From Pleurotus ostreatus/Saccharomyces cerevisiae fusant (lineage: Eukaryota; Opisthokonta), in the NCBI GenBank assembly GCA_024196135.1, contig JAMQCK010000001.1:310001-374000 (forward strand): a stretch of DNA of 64,000 nt. The letters are read 5' to 3'. The notes under the pieces are model-generated. The model did not search any database, was not told where the DNA came from, and saw nothing but the letters and a program-made list of their open reading frames with translations. Below are positions 10,321-22,583 of the stretch, in pieces. Positions within the stretch are counted from its first letter, which is position 1. Every line of letters begins with the position of its first letter. Position numbers and translations under genes: made by a program.

Positions 10321-13038
10321 CTACCGATGCCGCAGGTCTCGTGCTAGTCTCCAGCATAGCACGGCAGCGATGACGGCGGAGAATCCTGCAAGCCTGGAGA
10401 CCGACATGAGCTTCATTCAGACATACATGACCGCCTCGCTTACCTGAAGATATACACCACCGAATTTGACCCGCCTCCGTCGTCCTCTTCCTCAGCGCGA
10501 TATGCAAGTGCACGGAAAGCGAGATCACCCGACGCTGACGCGTCTACGCCTGCGCCGTCGTCCGTTGTTGTCGAATTATGCATCGGGATTCCGCCGTGCC
10601 CACCATGCAGCACGCTTTGGTCGGGATCGAAGATGGCAAAGATTATGGACGAGACGCCGGTGACGATGAACTGGGGAATTACGATGAAGAGGTTGTGGAT
10701 GCCCTGTGACATCGTTGTTAGTTATATCCTTTCGTCTGGACGTCAAGGGGGTGGGGGAACAAACTCACCAAAATAATCCCAGCCTTCGCTGCCAAACCCC
10801 CACCCGCCTCCTTCGGCGCGCCCTCTTCCGAGATCACGCTATGTACATTCACTACGCTCATCTGCGCGCCCGAGTTGCTCATCACACTCCCCCGTCTCTC
10901 CGGACTCGTCACGCCCGCTGCAAAGCCATTGCCGGATTCGTGTGTAAAGCTATCGTCGTTCGCGAGCCCGTTTGCATGCGCGAACCCATTGCCATGCTCA
11001 TTATGAGCGAAGCCGTTCCCAATGTCGTCGTCGGCGAACCCGCTGCGACTTCTATCAAGACTCCCCCGACTGTTGTCGGTGCTGCGCCGTCTGTGGACGC
11101 CTATTTCTTCCTCGTCGTCTGAGTCGCCCGCGACGAGGAATCGTTGCCGTTCTTCTGATGCGCGGACGTCTGCTAGGCGGATCGAGGCGTCTGTGGGTCC
11201 TGCTGGTTCGAGTAGGATTGCTTCGCCGAGCTAGAGACCGTCAGTTCAGTTTCGTTGACATGAGTGGAAATTGGCACTGACCAAAGAGAATGGCGCCCAT
11301 TGTGTGATCGCCCACGAAAGTCCCGTCACGGCAATAAGCAAAGTCCCGCCAGCCACCGAGTCCACGAAGCTACGGCCTGCACATCAGCCGTCTGCCCCGA
11401 CCAAACCAAGGATCTAACAACGTACAATGTCCCCAACATACACGCAGCAAACACCACATGGCTCGCCGCCCACAACGTCGCCAAATGCACCTTCATCCGC
11501 GCAGGCACCGCCAACCTTGACGGCTTCTTGAGCACCGGCAACGGTGTCCCACTCCGAGACTTCGATGCAGTCTCAGCAACGAAAGCCGGCAGGACGACAT
11601 TAGCAAAGAGCGAGACCGCGCCCATGTAGAAGAGTGCGCGAGCTCCTAGGCGCGTGCCCTCTGCGTCGTCGGGCTCGATTTGTGCTTGTGCGGCGGAGCG
11701 TTTGTAGAGGTCGCCGATGTATACTGAGGTGTAGAACATGACTGGGAACCATCCGATCCAAGCGCTGCGAACCCGTTAGCGCAAACGGAAGGAAGGCGCT
11801 GCCGTGCGACTGACAAGAATTGGACTGTGAACTCGACGGATGTGAGCTGAGTTGGTAGGAGGGTACATAGAGGAGGACGCTCACGATTTGCTTGATTGTT
11901 CGCGGCAATCTGAATATGTTGGCGAATATATCCTTGAATTCGCGCTTAAATGTCTGTAATAGCGATATCTCAGAACTGTGCGCGGCGTCAGCGACAATGA
12001 TTGCGAGACGCATCACATGTACGCACGTTCGCTTGAGCAGGATACGCTCCTTCACCGATGTGACAGTAATGGCGTGGACCAGGACGAGCCAGAAAATGAC
12101 TATAACCGAGAGAACACCAAGCTGATTCGAGCCCAGCCAGGTAAAGTACGATGGTAGATCCACGTTGCCTCTGTGACCCTTGGTCAGTCTAAAAGCCTCG
12201 GGAATCCAGTAATGAGGCCCGCTTACGCAAAGAACCCGACAACACTCCCGATGCCCAGCATTCGAGCCGCCCAGGCGTTACCGGAAGCCTGCGCGGTCGG
12301 CGGCAGGGTATCAACGAGTATGGCACGGTCGACCGCCTGCACTATGACTATGTGAGGGTTTGCACATATCCGTAGGAAGGACAGACGAACCAGCATTGAT
12401 GGCAAAGTCGATGATATAGACGGCGAGTACGGCAAGGGCGATCGTCCATCGGTCGTTCTGCGTGAGATGTGTATGAGTAACAAACCTGGTAGTGGTGTAA
12501 GGAAGGTGACACGCACCGCCGCATTGTCGTATCCCGTGAATATCGCTGCTATGGGACGCGTATAGCCCAACAGGAGCATCGCGCACGAGCAGAGGATCAC
12601 CCCGCCGATCATGTATGGTCGTCTCCTGCCCAGGCGGGAGGTGCAATTGTCCGCGAGGACACCTATACCACGGTGAGCTTGCGCGCGCCTGCTCAAGAGC
12701 ATACCCCACACACCAATCAACGGCTGCATGACCAGGCCGGACAGCGGGCCCGCGACGAAGACGACAGCCATGGCCGACTTGCTCATGCCGAGGGATAGTA
12801 GGTAGGGTGAGGCTGCACAGCGCTCGATGGTCAGTGAAGCTACGGGGAGCGCGATTCACGACGCACCATAGGACATCTCGACACTCCAGAACAGCTGCAC
12901 GCCGAGCAGACCGACGGTGAGGATGGGCAGCTGCGCCCACTTCGGGCCCAGGATCCTCGGTACGCCCGCCCACCGCGTCGAGTCCTCGTAGTCCTCGCCC
13001 CCCACCTCGGCGACCGGCAGAGCGGAGAAGCCCGTCAT
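10321..13038 (-). CDS. SLC45/Suc1-type sugar:proton symporter (GPH/MFS)
   Basis: Predicted plasma-membrane disaccharide:H+ symporter related to S. pombe sut1 and plant/animal SUT/SLC45 proteins. Thirteen exons, high to low: 12867-13038, 12714-12812, 12517-12662, 12391-12457, 12227-12341, 12027-12170, 11885-11975, 11815-11846, 11426-11764, 11282-11369, 10769-11230, 10444-10703, 10321-10393; 695 residues. Family signatures: VLADNCTSRLGRRRPYM in the cytosolic loop after TM3, AVDRAILVDTLPP, VQFFAWIGWFPVMF, and SWAITQWAPFSLLGEAI. A long hydrophilic Gly/Asn/Asp-rich loop (about residues 480-580) sits before the last two helices and could be regulatory. One exon is 32 nt and one intron only 38 nt; there the 3' splice site was chosen because it restores the family motif. 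Substrate cannot be told from sequence. Confidence 0.87.
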
Positions 13039-13850
13039 GATGGCACGCGCGACTGGCTACTGAGGTCGATGTATGCGCCCAACGCGCGTGTGATTCCCCT
13101 GGTCCTCTACTTCGCTTGTTCAAAGTTGACTCGTTGGTATTCAGAAAAGTTGATTGGGTATATGCGCTGGATGGGCCAAGTACGGAAAGCAAGCAGATGG
13201 ACGATGGTGGCAACGATGAAGATGCGCTATCCGCCACGGACGTGTCTTGATGGTTCCAGTCAGGTGACGTCGCGCATACATTCCCCTCCCCAAGTTCGCC
13301 TCGCAAACTCAAGCACCCCGAAGTTCTAGCAGCGCAAATGCATTCTACATACACATCCTTTACATGTCTTTACATGAGTGGCTATGATAACACGAGCGCG
13401 TCCCTTGAGGACGCTTTTCCACCATAAATCCATAACCATGAGGTCGAGAGGGAGGACAGAGGGCCGAGGAAGATTGGGTTGAGGCCGAGGGTGATTGGCA
13501 GGCCATGGAGGAAAAGAAACATCCGGCCGTAAAGAAGAGGATACGGCCATGAGAGAAGGGAATATGCGGCCGTGAAGGAAGAAAGACAGATAAAGATAGA
13601 TGCGCATAGAACGTTGACAAACGTGATGAAAACGTGAGTAGGCAAAGGCGTATGGTAATCGTAAGATTAAGGTCGTCGAGGCTGGCGGCGGTATAGGTAG
13701 AAGAAGAACGTGAAGGGAAGGGTCCACGCCAGTGTAGCAGTACGAGATGGTTCACTCTAGGAAGTCGCCCCTGGGCGATGATGTGCGGTGCGGGAGGGTG
13801 TAAGAGTCATGTAGGAGGTGGGGCAGGCGGATGGGAGAGCAAGGACACGA
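13039..13850. other. Intergenic region with degenerate purine-rich repeat
   Basis: Between two minus-strand genes: transporter promoter on the left, 3' UTR of the lipid kinase gene on the right. About 13500-13590 holds four degenerate units of roughly 22 bp beginning GGCCRT followed by purines. No coherent coding sequence on either strand. Confidence 0.45.
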
Positions 13851-15101
13851 TCATGACATGATCCAGTTCAGGACCTTGAAGAATCCAAAAAGGCACCCGC
13901 CCGAGATGATCGGCAGCGTCAAGTTATCGTCCATTGAGCCAAGATCTAGATATGGATGAGCAAGCAATGATGCACGACCCATGATTAGACACGCACCTAG
14001 GGCCTCTGCGACACCGCTGACAAGCCCTGCCCACAACGCAAGAGCGGCTAGCGCAACGCACCCGCTCGTTGAGCTCAGGTCGAACTGGAAGGATATGTCC
14101 GCAGGACGGACGGGCGCGATCAACGTCCAGAAACCGACAGCGATGAGCGCGCCGGTGACGCTGGCGCCGATAAAGCCTGCCAGTGACTTGCGTGGCGCAA
14201 GAGGGAGGCGAAGCACAGGCGTCCGCTTCGGAAGTGGAGGAGTCAACCGGCCCCATGCGCGGCCGATGGTCGACGCCGCGGTGTCTGCCCAGGACAGACT
14301 GCAGCGAATGGTCAGAGACGGTCGTACGCAGAAGCTTAAAGTACACGTACATGAGAATGGCCACCGTCGCCACGTCAAGAGGATACGCCGTGAGGGCGAA
14401 GTTGACGCCGAGGATGTACCATACGACGCCATTGATTTGATCCCTCTCGCAGTCGCGCATGAGGAAGCCGACCACGCGTTCGTACAACCGCTCAAACTGA
14501 GGGTAGCGGAAGCGAACGAAGTCCAAGGGGAGGATGATGCAGAACGCGCCCCATAGCGCACGAACGACCGCCACCGGTGTCCCTTGCGACACATACAGAT
14601 ATATCGTGAAGAACCCTGCAAAACACGGGGGTCAGAAACACGCTCCCCATCGCGTTAAGCTCGCTACGCACCTATCGACGAGTGGAACAGCTTCCGCGGT
14701 ATCTCCCAATCGATTTTCTTCAACGCTTCCTTCGCCTTCTCCTTGGCTGCATCGCCATTCGCGGCCCCGTACGCTACTACACCATTGCCATTGCCATTCG
14801 CCTGCAGCTCCGGCGTCGCGCCCCTCGTGAGCGCGTTCTCAACGACCGTTTCCTCCTCGCTGCTCTCGTTCACCTCAACGATCTCCATATGCCCGCCGAG
14901 CTCCTCGAGCTTGCGGATCACTTTGCGCGTGATATTCTGCACGCCGCCCTTGCTATCGGGGGCGCCGCTGAGTAGGATGCGCGGGGATGGCGAGCGCTTC
15001 GTGGCGGACGCAGACGAGCTCGAGCGCCGGCGGCGGCGCGGGGGAGAGGCTGCGACGGCGTCGAACGGGGGAGTGTGCAAGGTGGAGTCGTGTGCCGTCA
15101 T
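13851..15101 (-). CDS. DGK1: CTP-dependent diacylglycerol kinase, DGK1/HSD1 family
   Basis: Likely converts diacylglycerol plus CTP to phosphatidate in the ER/nuclear membrane, as yeast Dgk1 does. Four exons, high to low: 14672-15101, 14351-14615, 13997-14298, 13851-13945; 363 residues. Residues 1-140 are hydrophilic, Ser/Arg-rich then acidic. IDWEIPRKLFHSSIGFFTIY then opens the membrane domain, which has several hydrophobic helices. The family motif SWADTAASTIGRAWGR is restored exactly by splicing intron 2 (GTACGT donor). The C-terminus is LDLGSMDDNLTLPIISGG. Yeast Dgk1 is about 290 residues, so the extra length is the N-terminal tail. Start chosen at the ATG of MTAHDS, since the frame further upstream is low-complexity and unlike the family. 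It diverges from the F-box gene. Confidence 0.88.
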
Positions 15102-16092
15102 GAAGAGGGCGGGTGTTGGTATTTCAAATCCTGCTGCCGAGCGTCGGCGGCGGCGGGGAGTCTGAGGAGGAGGAAAGGGGAGGGAGGGCGGCAGGAGGGC
15201 GAGCGCGGCGCCGGTGCTCGAGGAACAGACGGAAAATGGCGTCGCTGTGTGCGACTGTTTGGCTGACGGCAGCCGGCGGTCACGGCGGTGCTTAGGAGGT
15301 TCTCTCTGACATAGCGCCGGCGCCAGTCCTGCGCGTGATTGTCGACTGACGCTCTCGGTGCTACTGACATTGGGATAGGTTTCTCTGCTTGCGTACAATG
15401 ACCTGAAGGTGGCGAACATAGCTGGCCTCATTCGCAGTGCCCGTCAGGCTATGATAGTGGCAAGCAACCCTTGCTGTCTGCAGCATACGCAGTCATCCAG
15501 CAGTCTGTCCCAGGCTTGGTCACTCTTGAGAGTATGACTTTTTAGGATGGATCGACAGTCAACTTTGTACTATCGATGACCTTGGGTTGACCGTTGCAGA
15601 CAATCCGTTTTAGACTTACTTCCTTTTATGGACGTTGTTTTGTGGGTCCAGGTCACATCATATGTCACACTCTGACTTGGTCCGTTGCGCTCGTCTTCAA
15701 GGCTTTCATCTTCCCTACGAACATGACAGCTCTTCTAATGCTCAAAATCTCCTCGCCCGACAGATTCATCTGGTTCAACGGTGTGCGAGGACGAGCCACG
15801 TCATGTTGCATCATTGTACACCTGATCGCGTTTGACTCGGCGGCCTTCGAGTTCGACTTCGCGTCTGACTCTCACGCACCAGCGCATATCCGTCCTTCCA
15901 ACACGACATGAATGCAGCTGCGCCCTAGACGGTCCCGGCGGGTCTGATGTATCCTATTTTGACTCGACACGCTCTCGGGCTACATAAGTATCGAAACGAT
16001 TGCGCGCAGCCATCAACTTGCGCTAGTCCCCATCTTCGATTATCTCGCCTGCTTTCAACCTCTCTCTTTCCCCAGCATAGGGAGCACTTGCC
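15102..16092. promoter_or_regulatory. Divergent promoter region, DGK1 / F-box gene
   Basis: This 991-bp interval separates two divergently transcribed starts and must contain both promoters. A weak TATA-like TACATAAG lies at 15981-15988, about 105 bp before the F-box ATG. No coding sequence recognised. Confidence 0.45.
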
Positions 16093-18837
16093 ATGCGCAC
16101 ACCATCTAGAAAGTGTGGGGTCCTGACGAAAGCGAAGCGCGACAGACTGCTCAAAGCGCAGTCCGTTGCGCAAGATGAATCTGATGATATAGGTACGTGC
16201 GCTTGAATCCGCTGAGAAACGTCCACCAACATGCTAAGTACTCACCCATGCCTCAGAGCCCAAACGCCCGCCTGCCAAGCGTACGCGCAGAGGTGCCGCT
16301 TTTCGTGAAGTTGAGGGACCGGCGAAACCTGCGGCGCCCAAGAGACTAGCTATCGAGCAGACGTCGGCGCTCATGCGTCTGCCTTTGGATATATGGTTCG
16401 AGGTGAGTATTACCCAGCGCGAGCAGTTCCCCTCCGCAAGGCTTCGATACACCTTCCGCGAGGTTTTCAACACGCGTCTTACACGCCTCTCAGATCCTCA
16501 AGCAGCTCGACGTCGGGAGCCTGCACGCGCTCTCGCTCACTTGCACCCAACTGCAAGACACCCTTACGTCCCCTCAGGTCGCATATATATGGCAGGATGC
16601 GCGAGCTGGCATGGGAGACAGTCCGAGCCCTCCTCTCGGGACGCCGGAGGCGCGATGGGCGGTCCTGGTATTTGGGGGGAATAGGTGTCAGGTGAGGGAT
16701 TTTGAGTGTCGCGCGTAACGTTTTCGCGTTGCGCCTCCAAACGTTTGGAGATGCAAGGAAGCTGACGCTCAGTGACCAGAACTGCGGCACCACCAGCGTG
16801 AACAAGATCGACTGGCAGCTGCTCATGCGTGTATGCTCGGCGTGCAAAAAGGCAAAGTGAGTCTGTTGCTTAACCCGTCCATTTTCACTATGGCTCATAA
16901 CCCACTCCAGCTTATTCACGTCCAACAAGTTCGCGCGTGAGTTCCCCGGCGCGGACGCGTCCGTCCTGCCATTGGTGTTGTACACGAACGGTATGTGTTG
17001 ATCCATACCCTCCCTTCGCATTAGTACACATCCTCCCTACACGTTTGTACACATCCTCCCTACACGTTTGTCTACATTTTCCCAGCCACTCGCTCCTCTC
17101 CTCGCACACAAGTATCTAACACCGAAAATTCCAGTCGGCGGCTGGGCCACTCGCGCCTCGGAGACAACATACTACTGGCGCGGCGACATCGAGCGCATGC
17201 TCGAGATCGTGGCGAAGTACAAGCAGGGTATCGCAGCGAAGGAGCCCGGCGCGAAAGAAGCGTACAAGGAATTTAGGGAGCGCAGGATTGCCCGGGTGAT
17301 TTCCGTTATGCAGGTGAGTGGGAGTGTTAGGTGCAGGTGCACAGGCTCGCTTCTTGGCAATTTTTCTGTACACCATCTTGTGAAGGTCGTTACGCAGAAT
17401 GCTCATCACATCCAGCTTGCGCCCGAATACTACTCCTGGCAAGAAGATACGCGGTGGAAGAACAAGCGCGCAGGCAAGGATCTGGCCAAGGAGCGGAAAG
17501 AGGGGTATGTCTTGCCATTGAATGGAACGCTCGTCTGTCTGATGCTCAATGCCCGACAGCATTCGCGCGCGCCTTCTGCAAGTTGGCCACGACCCGCAGG
17601 ATGTCGAATGCGTCATGACGACCAGCGAGATCGAGATCGAGAAGAGGGAGCTCACAGATGCTTGTGAGTAGTCAATCGCGCTGTCGATCCAACCCTCTTC
17701 TTACCTTGCTTTATCAGCATGGCGCCGTATCAAGAAGAAATGGGAAGCCGAAGTTGCCAGAGCGCGCCGCCGTCGCCTCCTCACGGACCACCCTGCCATC
17801 ATCGCCCAGCGGAAGCGCGCCGCTGCGCAGGTATATAACGAGGCATATCGCAAGACTGTCGGTCCTCGCGAGTGGTTGACGTCGCTTGAATGGCTTGCTC
17901 TGCCGCGGTCTTCCGACGTTGTCAAGCTGGAGCCTTTCTGGGAGCCGGTCTACACCGATATTGGCGTGAGCATTTCCGACATCGAGTTCCAGAAAGCCCT
18001 GCGGCACTGCGGGGGAGCGATCAGGAACATGAAAGTGAAGAACGAAGATAGCCTACGGTGGGACCTTGCCCGTCTCCTTGGCGAAGTCAAAGAAGGCGGC
18101 GTCTTGCAGGAGGAGGCGGGGGTGCCTATCCTCAGTCTGGCGGTGGCGACTTTCTGGGAGCGATGGAGTCAACCTGACGCGCAATGCCTCGGGGCGATGG
18201 AACTCCTGTTCCGTTGCAGCCAGTCAGGGAAGAACTTTTGGCCGTACTATAACAAGGATCTCTCGCGCGCTGTGGTTGCACTCCTGGATGTGCTTGATCT
18301 GTCACCGGCGACGACGACGTTTACAGAGCTGGACCAGCTTGATCCGCGGTTCTTCTGCTCGCATTGCCCGGCGCAGGAGTTTGGTGGGACGTGGACAAGA
18401 TTGGCTTTCAGATGGCGTTCCGCGGTATGTCCTTGGTCACCTTTTCGAGTGCTTCGCGCTGACTTCCGTCGTAGGTATTGCACTACAACACAGAGCATGC
18501 CAGTGCTGAGAAGAAGGAATTGCCCAAGCTCAGGCTGTTGTCCGAGCCCGAGGCTGACCGCGCACGCAAAAGCGAGGCCTCCGAGCTTGCTGGCGGGAAC
18601 ACCTGGTCTTGCGGTCATTGTGGCGAACACCTCGACAATTGGCAGCCGCGGATTGACGTCGAGGCGCATGTGAGAGAAAGGTGAGTTTCCGGAGAGGGCT
18701 TGAGCTTGTCAGCTGAACAATTCTATAGCCACGATATCCCAGCTCCGAAGATTGGTACGGACGTATTGTGTCTGCCTATCGTGCTTGTAAACGTCAAGCC
18801 GGTTCGCATTTCTGTCCAAGATCCGCGAGTAGAATAA
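16093..18837 (+). CDS. F-box protein with C-terminal C2H2-like finger
   Basis: Eleven exons: 16093-16192, 16257-16402, 16494-16691, 16780-16856, 16911-16990, 17135-17313, 17398-17504, 17560-17663, 17718-18424, 18475-18680, 18729-18837; 670 residues. The N-terminus is basic and NLS-like (KRPPAKRTRRG). An F-box follows at about residues 72-115 (LPLDIWFEILKQLDVGSL), which would bind Skp1 in an SCF ubiquitin ligase. A CSACKKANLF segment at about 170 contains a CxxC. Near the C-terminus C612, C615, H631 and H636 form a C-x2-C-x15-H-x4-H arrangement whose last His is reached only after the final splice. This layout is common among uncharacterised agaricomycete F-box proteins; the substrate is unknown. 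Intron 5 (144 nt) contains a 23-bp direct repeat. Confidence 0.8.
17024..17069 (+). repeat. 23-bp direct repeat inside an F-box gene intron
   Basis: Two perfect head-to-tail copies at 17024-17046 and 17047-17069, both inside intron 5 of the F-box gene. The unit begins GTACACATCC and ends with ACGTTT. The duplication accounts for part of this intron's unusual length. Confidence 0.85.
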
Positions 18838-19409
18838 AGTACGAGGCCCCGAAGTACTGGTACATCGACAATATCTAGAATTCATTTTCGAATGTGACTT
18901 CTTCAGGAGAAGGGCCCGTAAGCCTTGTTGGATTCTAGGCTGGTGCTGCAGGCAGTGGCAAGTTCAACCATGAGTCACGTGGATTAAACGCGGTGTCCTG
19001 ATTTGCTTACATCATGTCACGGAAGCAAACGGACACTGTCTCCTGCCACCATGTCCCTCTATCGCAATCGTCGCTCTTCATGCACTTCGTCCTTGAAATA
19101 CATCTCATTGAGCCACCGAACACCATAGGCGTACTTGCCACCGGGAGAGAGAGGACCAGATGCGGACCGGAGTCATAGTCACAGACTTGGCTGAGAACAA
19201 TGGCAGGTCCATGCATGATCATACGCATGTCACAGCCATCCGCCATCTATAAGGTCCTTGCATTTTGCTGCTAACACTCTTATCTTGAACTATCATCATC
19301 TCACACCCTAGCTGAACCCGCTTCGCTCTCGCGATCGTTTTCAAGCACTCTCGGCCCCTCTCAACCATATACAACGATCTTCAGCCACTCTACCACGAAC
19401 ACGAACCCT
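18838..19409. other. Intergenic region with TATA-like element and E-box
   Basis: Holds the F-box gene 3' end and the promoter of the next plus-strand gene. TATAAG at 19248-19253 lies 162 bp before that ATG, and CACGTG is present at 18976-18981. Nothing coding recognised. Confidence 0.45.
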
Positions 19410-22400
19410 ATGGCGATCCCAGCCTCACGCCCCAGCCTCTCCACTGCGCGCAACTTTGCGCTCGTCACCCCCACTGGCGTACACGTTCACGCCCGCATCC
19501 CCAAGGGCGTCCCCGGCAAGCTCGTCATCACCACCGACGAGCATACCAGCGAAGGTGGCCAGCCACAAATGTGGTCTATCGACGTCCAGGACAGTGGTTT
19601 CAAGGTGCGTGGTCCATTGCCACAGTGGCTGTGACCTTTGCCACTGCGACGAAAAACATCATTGACGATCCCTACAGTACCGCGACCCCAACGCGCGCTC
19701 CGGCGTCGAAACCACACAACAATACGACATGGAGAAGTGCCTGAAGGTCCGCGATTTCGCATATGAGAAAGCCTTTAACCCTATACCGCCGCGTGAGCCT
19801 GCTAAGACCACCGGCGGACACGAAATCACCCCGAGCGCGTCCTCTGGTACCTCGATCCCTGCGCCCCGTGTCGCTGCTGCTGTCGTCGACATTGAGGCAT
19901 TGATTGGCGAGTTCGAGTACGCGATCGCACGAAAGGAACGGCCCGACGAGCTCCATCTCCCAGGCGCCCTCCTGTGGCGTTTGATGTTGCTCGGCTGGAC
20001 AACGGAGGACGAGATCCGCGCGCTTTGTTCTGCGAGGGATATCCAGGCACTCGAGGATTACGCTACAGTGTGCGCGGAGCGGAGGGCTTTGGGTGCGGGT
20101 CCGTACGATGAGAACGGCGAGTACCCGTGGATTCTGGAGTCCAGATACGAGAGACGTTGGCACTTTTTCCTGCAGATGGCGGAGGAGGAACCGGCGTCTG
20201 CACGGCAGATGGTGCTGAAGATCCGCGAAGAGATCCGCGAGGAACTTCATCGTCGCGAGCAACGCCGAGACAACAACTTACCGTGCGCGCCGCAGAAGCA
20301 ATACCAACCCGACCCCAGAAACCCGCGATCCCGCACCAATCTCCCTTCCTCCGACGTCTTCATCCGCAAGGGCTGTGCGGCGTATCGCGGGAAGAAGCAA
20401 GCGTACGACCGTATGCTGAAGATGGAGCGGATACAGCAAACGATGGACGAGAGGGGGTCTGCGATGTGTGGGCAGATGAAGCAGTGGAAGCAGGAGGAGA
20501 GGGCGTGGGAGGAGGCGCTGGAAGAGATGTTGGAGGCGCAGGGAGAGAGGGAGGCGGAGGCGGAGGAAGGTCAGACGCCGACGATCGAGTGTGAGCGCGA
20601 AGAGCAGGCTGCGTTTGAGGAGCAGCTAGCTGCGCTCAGGCAGGAGAGGATGACGTTGGAGGCGGAGATGGCCAGGTTAAAGGCGGCGCATGCCGCTTTG
20701 AGGGAGAGGCAGGCCGCGTTGAATGCGCAGTGGACTGCGCGGACGTCCGACAAGAGCGGTGACCGGGTATCGCCTGAGAGCGACGGCACGGTGGTCGGCG
20801 AGGAAGACGACACTGACGACGAAGATGCCTCGATGGACGACAATGGGGCATCAGCAATCGACAATGCGGTTCCAATGAACGTCGACGCCATCATACCGAG
20901 TGCAAAGAGCCTCGGCAAGCGACGCATCAACGACGTCGAAGGCGTGGAGGGGCAAGCCTCACCGGCAAAGCGCTCCAGGACCTCACAGAGGAGGACTCCG
21001 CCGGCACCCGAACCTGGTCCGTCGACGAGACGCGAAGACACTTCTCCGACGAAATGTGAAAGCACCCGACCGAGACGCGGACGCCCCATCGAGAGGGCAA
21101 AACCCGTATCCGACTCTGATCTCGCTTCGCTGTATCTCGCTTGGTCCGAAAACAAGAACTCCTCTTTCGTCACGAAGGGCACGGGCCCCACCTCCTCGAA
21201 GGGCAAGAAGCGCGCTGCCGAAGACGATACTGCGGAGCCTCAAGGAGTCCCCTCACCCAAGAAGCAACGCGTCGCCGAAGCCACAGGCGCTCATGTTCCC
21301 GAAGGCAAGAACACTCGTGTTCCCAACGGCAAGAATGTCCGTGTTGCCACTGGCAAGGGCGCGCGTGTTTCTGGTGAGCGTAGCAGAGTCGGAGGCAAGG
21401 GGAAGAGGCTTACCGGCAGTCGCAGTGGGAGAGGCTTCGGTGTCTGGAAGACAGTCCGCTCGGTCGTAAACTTTTTCACAGGGAAGAAGGGGGAGGATAG
21501 TAGAGAAGAGATCGATGAAGACGAGGCGGAGGAAGACGCGGCAAAGATGGAGGTGGACACCCCGCATTACACCCTGAATCAGGCCTCCAACGACATGGCA
21601 AAGGTAAGTGCCTATGTCATTCAGCGATGGGCGTTACTGACATGTTTTAGACTTCATCTAGGACGTTTAGTCCACCCCCGCCTCCGCCCTCTCGGGGGGC
21701 CTTCAGACTCACTGGCAACTACACCGTCCCGCCTTCGTGCGCCTCCTTATCTCTGGTCAATCCCTCCACCTGGGTTTCTTTGCCTTCTTCCTCCTACAAC
21801 GCCACCACCACCACCATCATCAACAACAACAACAATGACGAACCCGACGACTTCCCCCGCTTTCTTGTCCCCCACGTCGTCCCCGGCTCCCTCATCTCTT
21901 GGAACGGCGGACGCGTCGGGGCCTGGCCCAAGGGCATGACGGCAGAACAGATGACGGCGACCCCGGCGCGCGTTGTGAGTCTTCGCCAGCGGCGGCAACG
22001 TATCACGGTACCTCCCCAGTATCCTATCGTGGTCACCGAGCGGCTGGTGAGATCTCCGTACGAGGTTTCCAGGAGGGCGCCCTCGGGTGCGGAGGAGGTA
22101 TTCGGCCCTGGCGTGTCGGCTACTTTTGGTGTCACAAGGGGTTGTCGTTTGCGTTCTTCTGCAGCCCCGGCTGCTGGCTCTGACCCGGCGTCTACGTCTG
22201 GTACTGGCACAGCGGTCTCGTTGCCTACGTCGACAACCCAGGGCGCCGTGGCTGCTCATCAGCCTACTCCCCAACTCCCTGCGCCCACACCTCCTGCCGC
22301 CACTGCTCTCCAGCCTCCTGCTGCTCCTGCGCTTCAGCATCCTGTCGCCCCTGCCCCGCCGCCTCCTGTCGCCCCTGCTCTCCAGCCTCATGTGCACCCT

Positions 22401-22583
22401 GCCCAGCAACCTCCTGCGCCCTCTGTTGGTCAGCCTGCTGCGTCACCTGTCGGCCAGCCTTCTGCGCCTTCCGCTCCCCAAGCCTCCACCCCGGCCAACA
22501 CTCCTCAAGCCTCTACTCCAACGACCACCCTCACTCACCGTCAACTTAGGCGAGAGGGCGCGATCATCCTGCCCGACCAGTAA
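19410..22583 (+). CDS. Large disordered coiled-coil protein, function unknown
   Basis: Three exons (19410-19604, 19678-21603, 21651-22583) give 1017 residues. I do not recognise a domain. Residues 1-80 look folded (short hydrophobic strands). A helical, charged segment at about 230-420 is rich in Glu/Lys/Arg/Ala (LEAEMARLKAAHAALRERQA) and should form a coiled coil. After it come acidic and basic disordered stretches with bipartite NLS-like clusters (GKRRIND, KGKKRAAED). Three perfect-length octad repeats (V-x-x-G-K-x-x-R) lie near residue 615. The last ~130 residues are Pro/Ala-rich (APALQPP, SPVGQP). The third exon continues the same frame through a 47-nt intron, so the Pro-rich tail belongs to the same protein. 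A nuclear, nucleic-acid-associated role is plausible from the basic repeats but is inference only. Confidence 0.7.
21295..21408 (+). repeat. 24-bp coding repeat (V-x-x-G-K-x-x-R octads)
   Basis: Three 24-bp in-frame units at 21295-21318, 21319-21342 and 21343-21366 encode VPEGKNTR, VPNGKNVR and VATGKGAR. Two degenerate 21-bp units follow to 21408. The units diverge mainly at third positions and in the variable residues. Confidence 0.85.
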
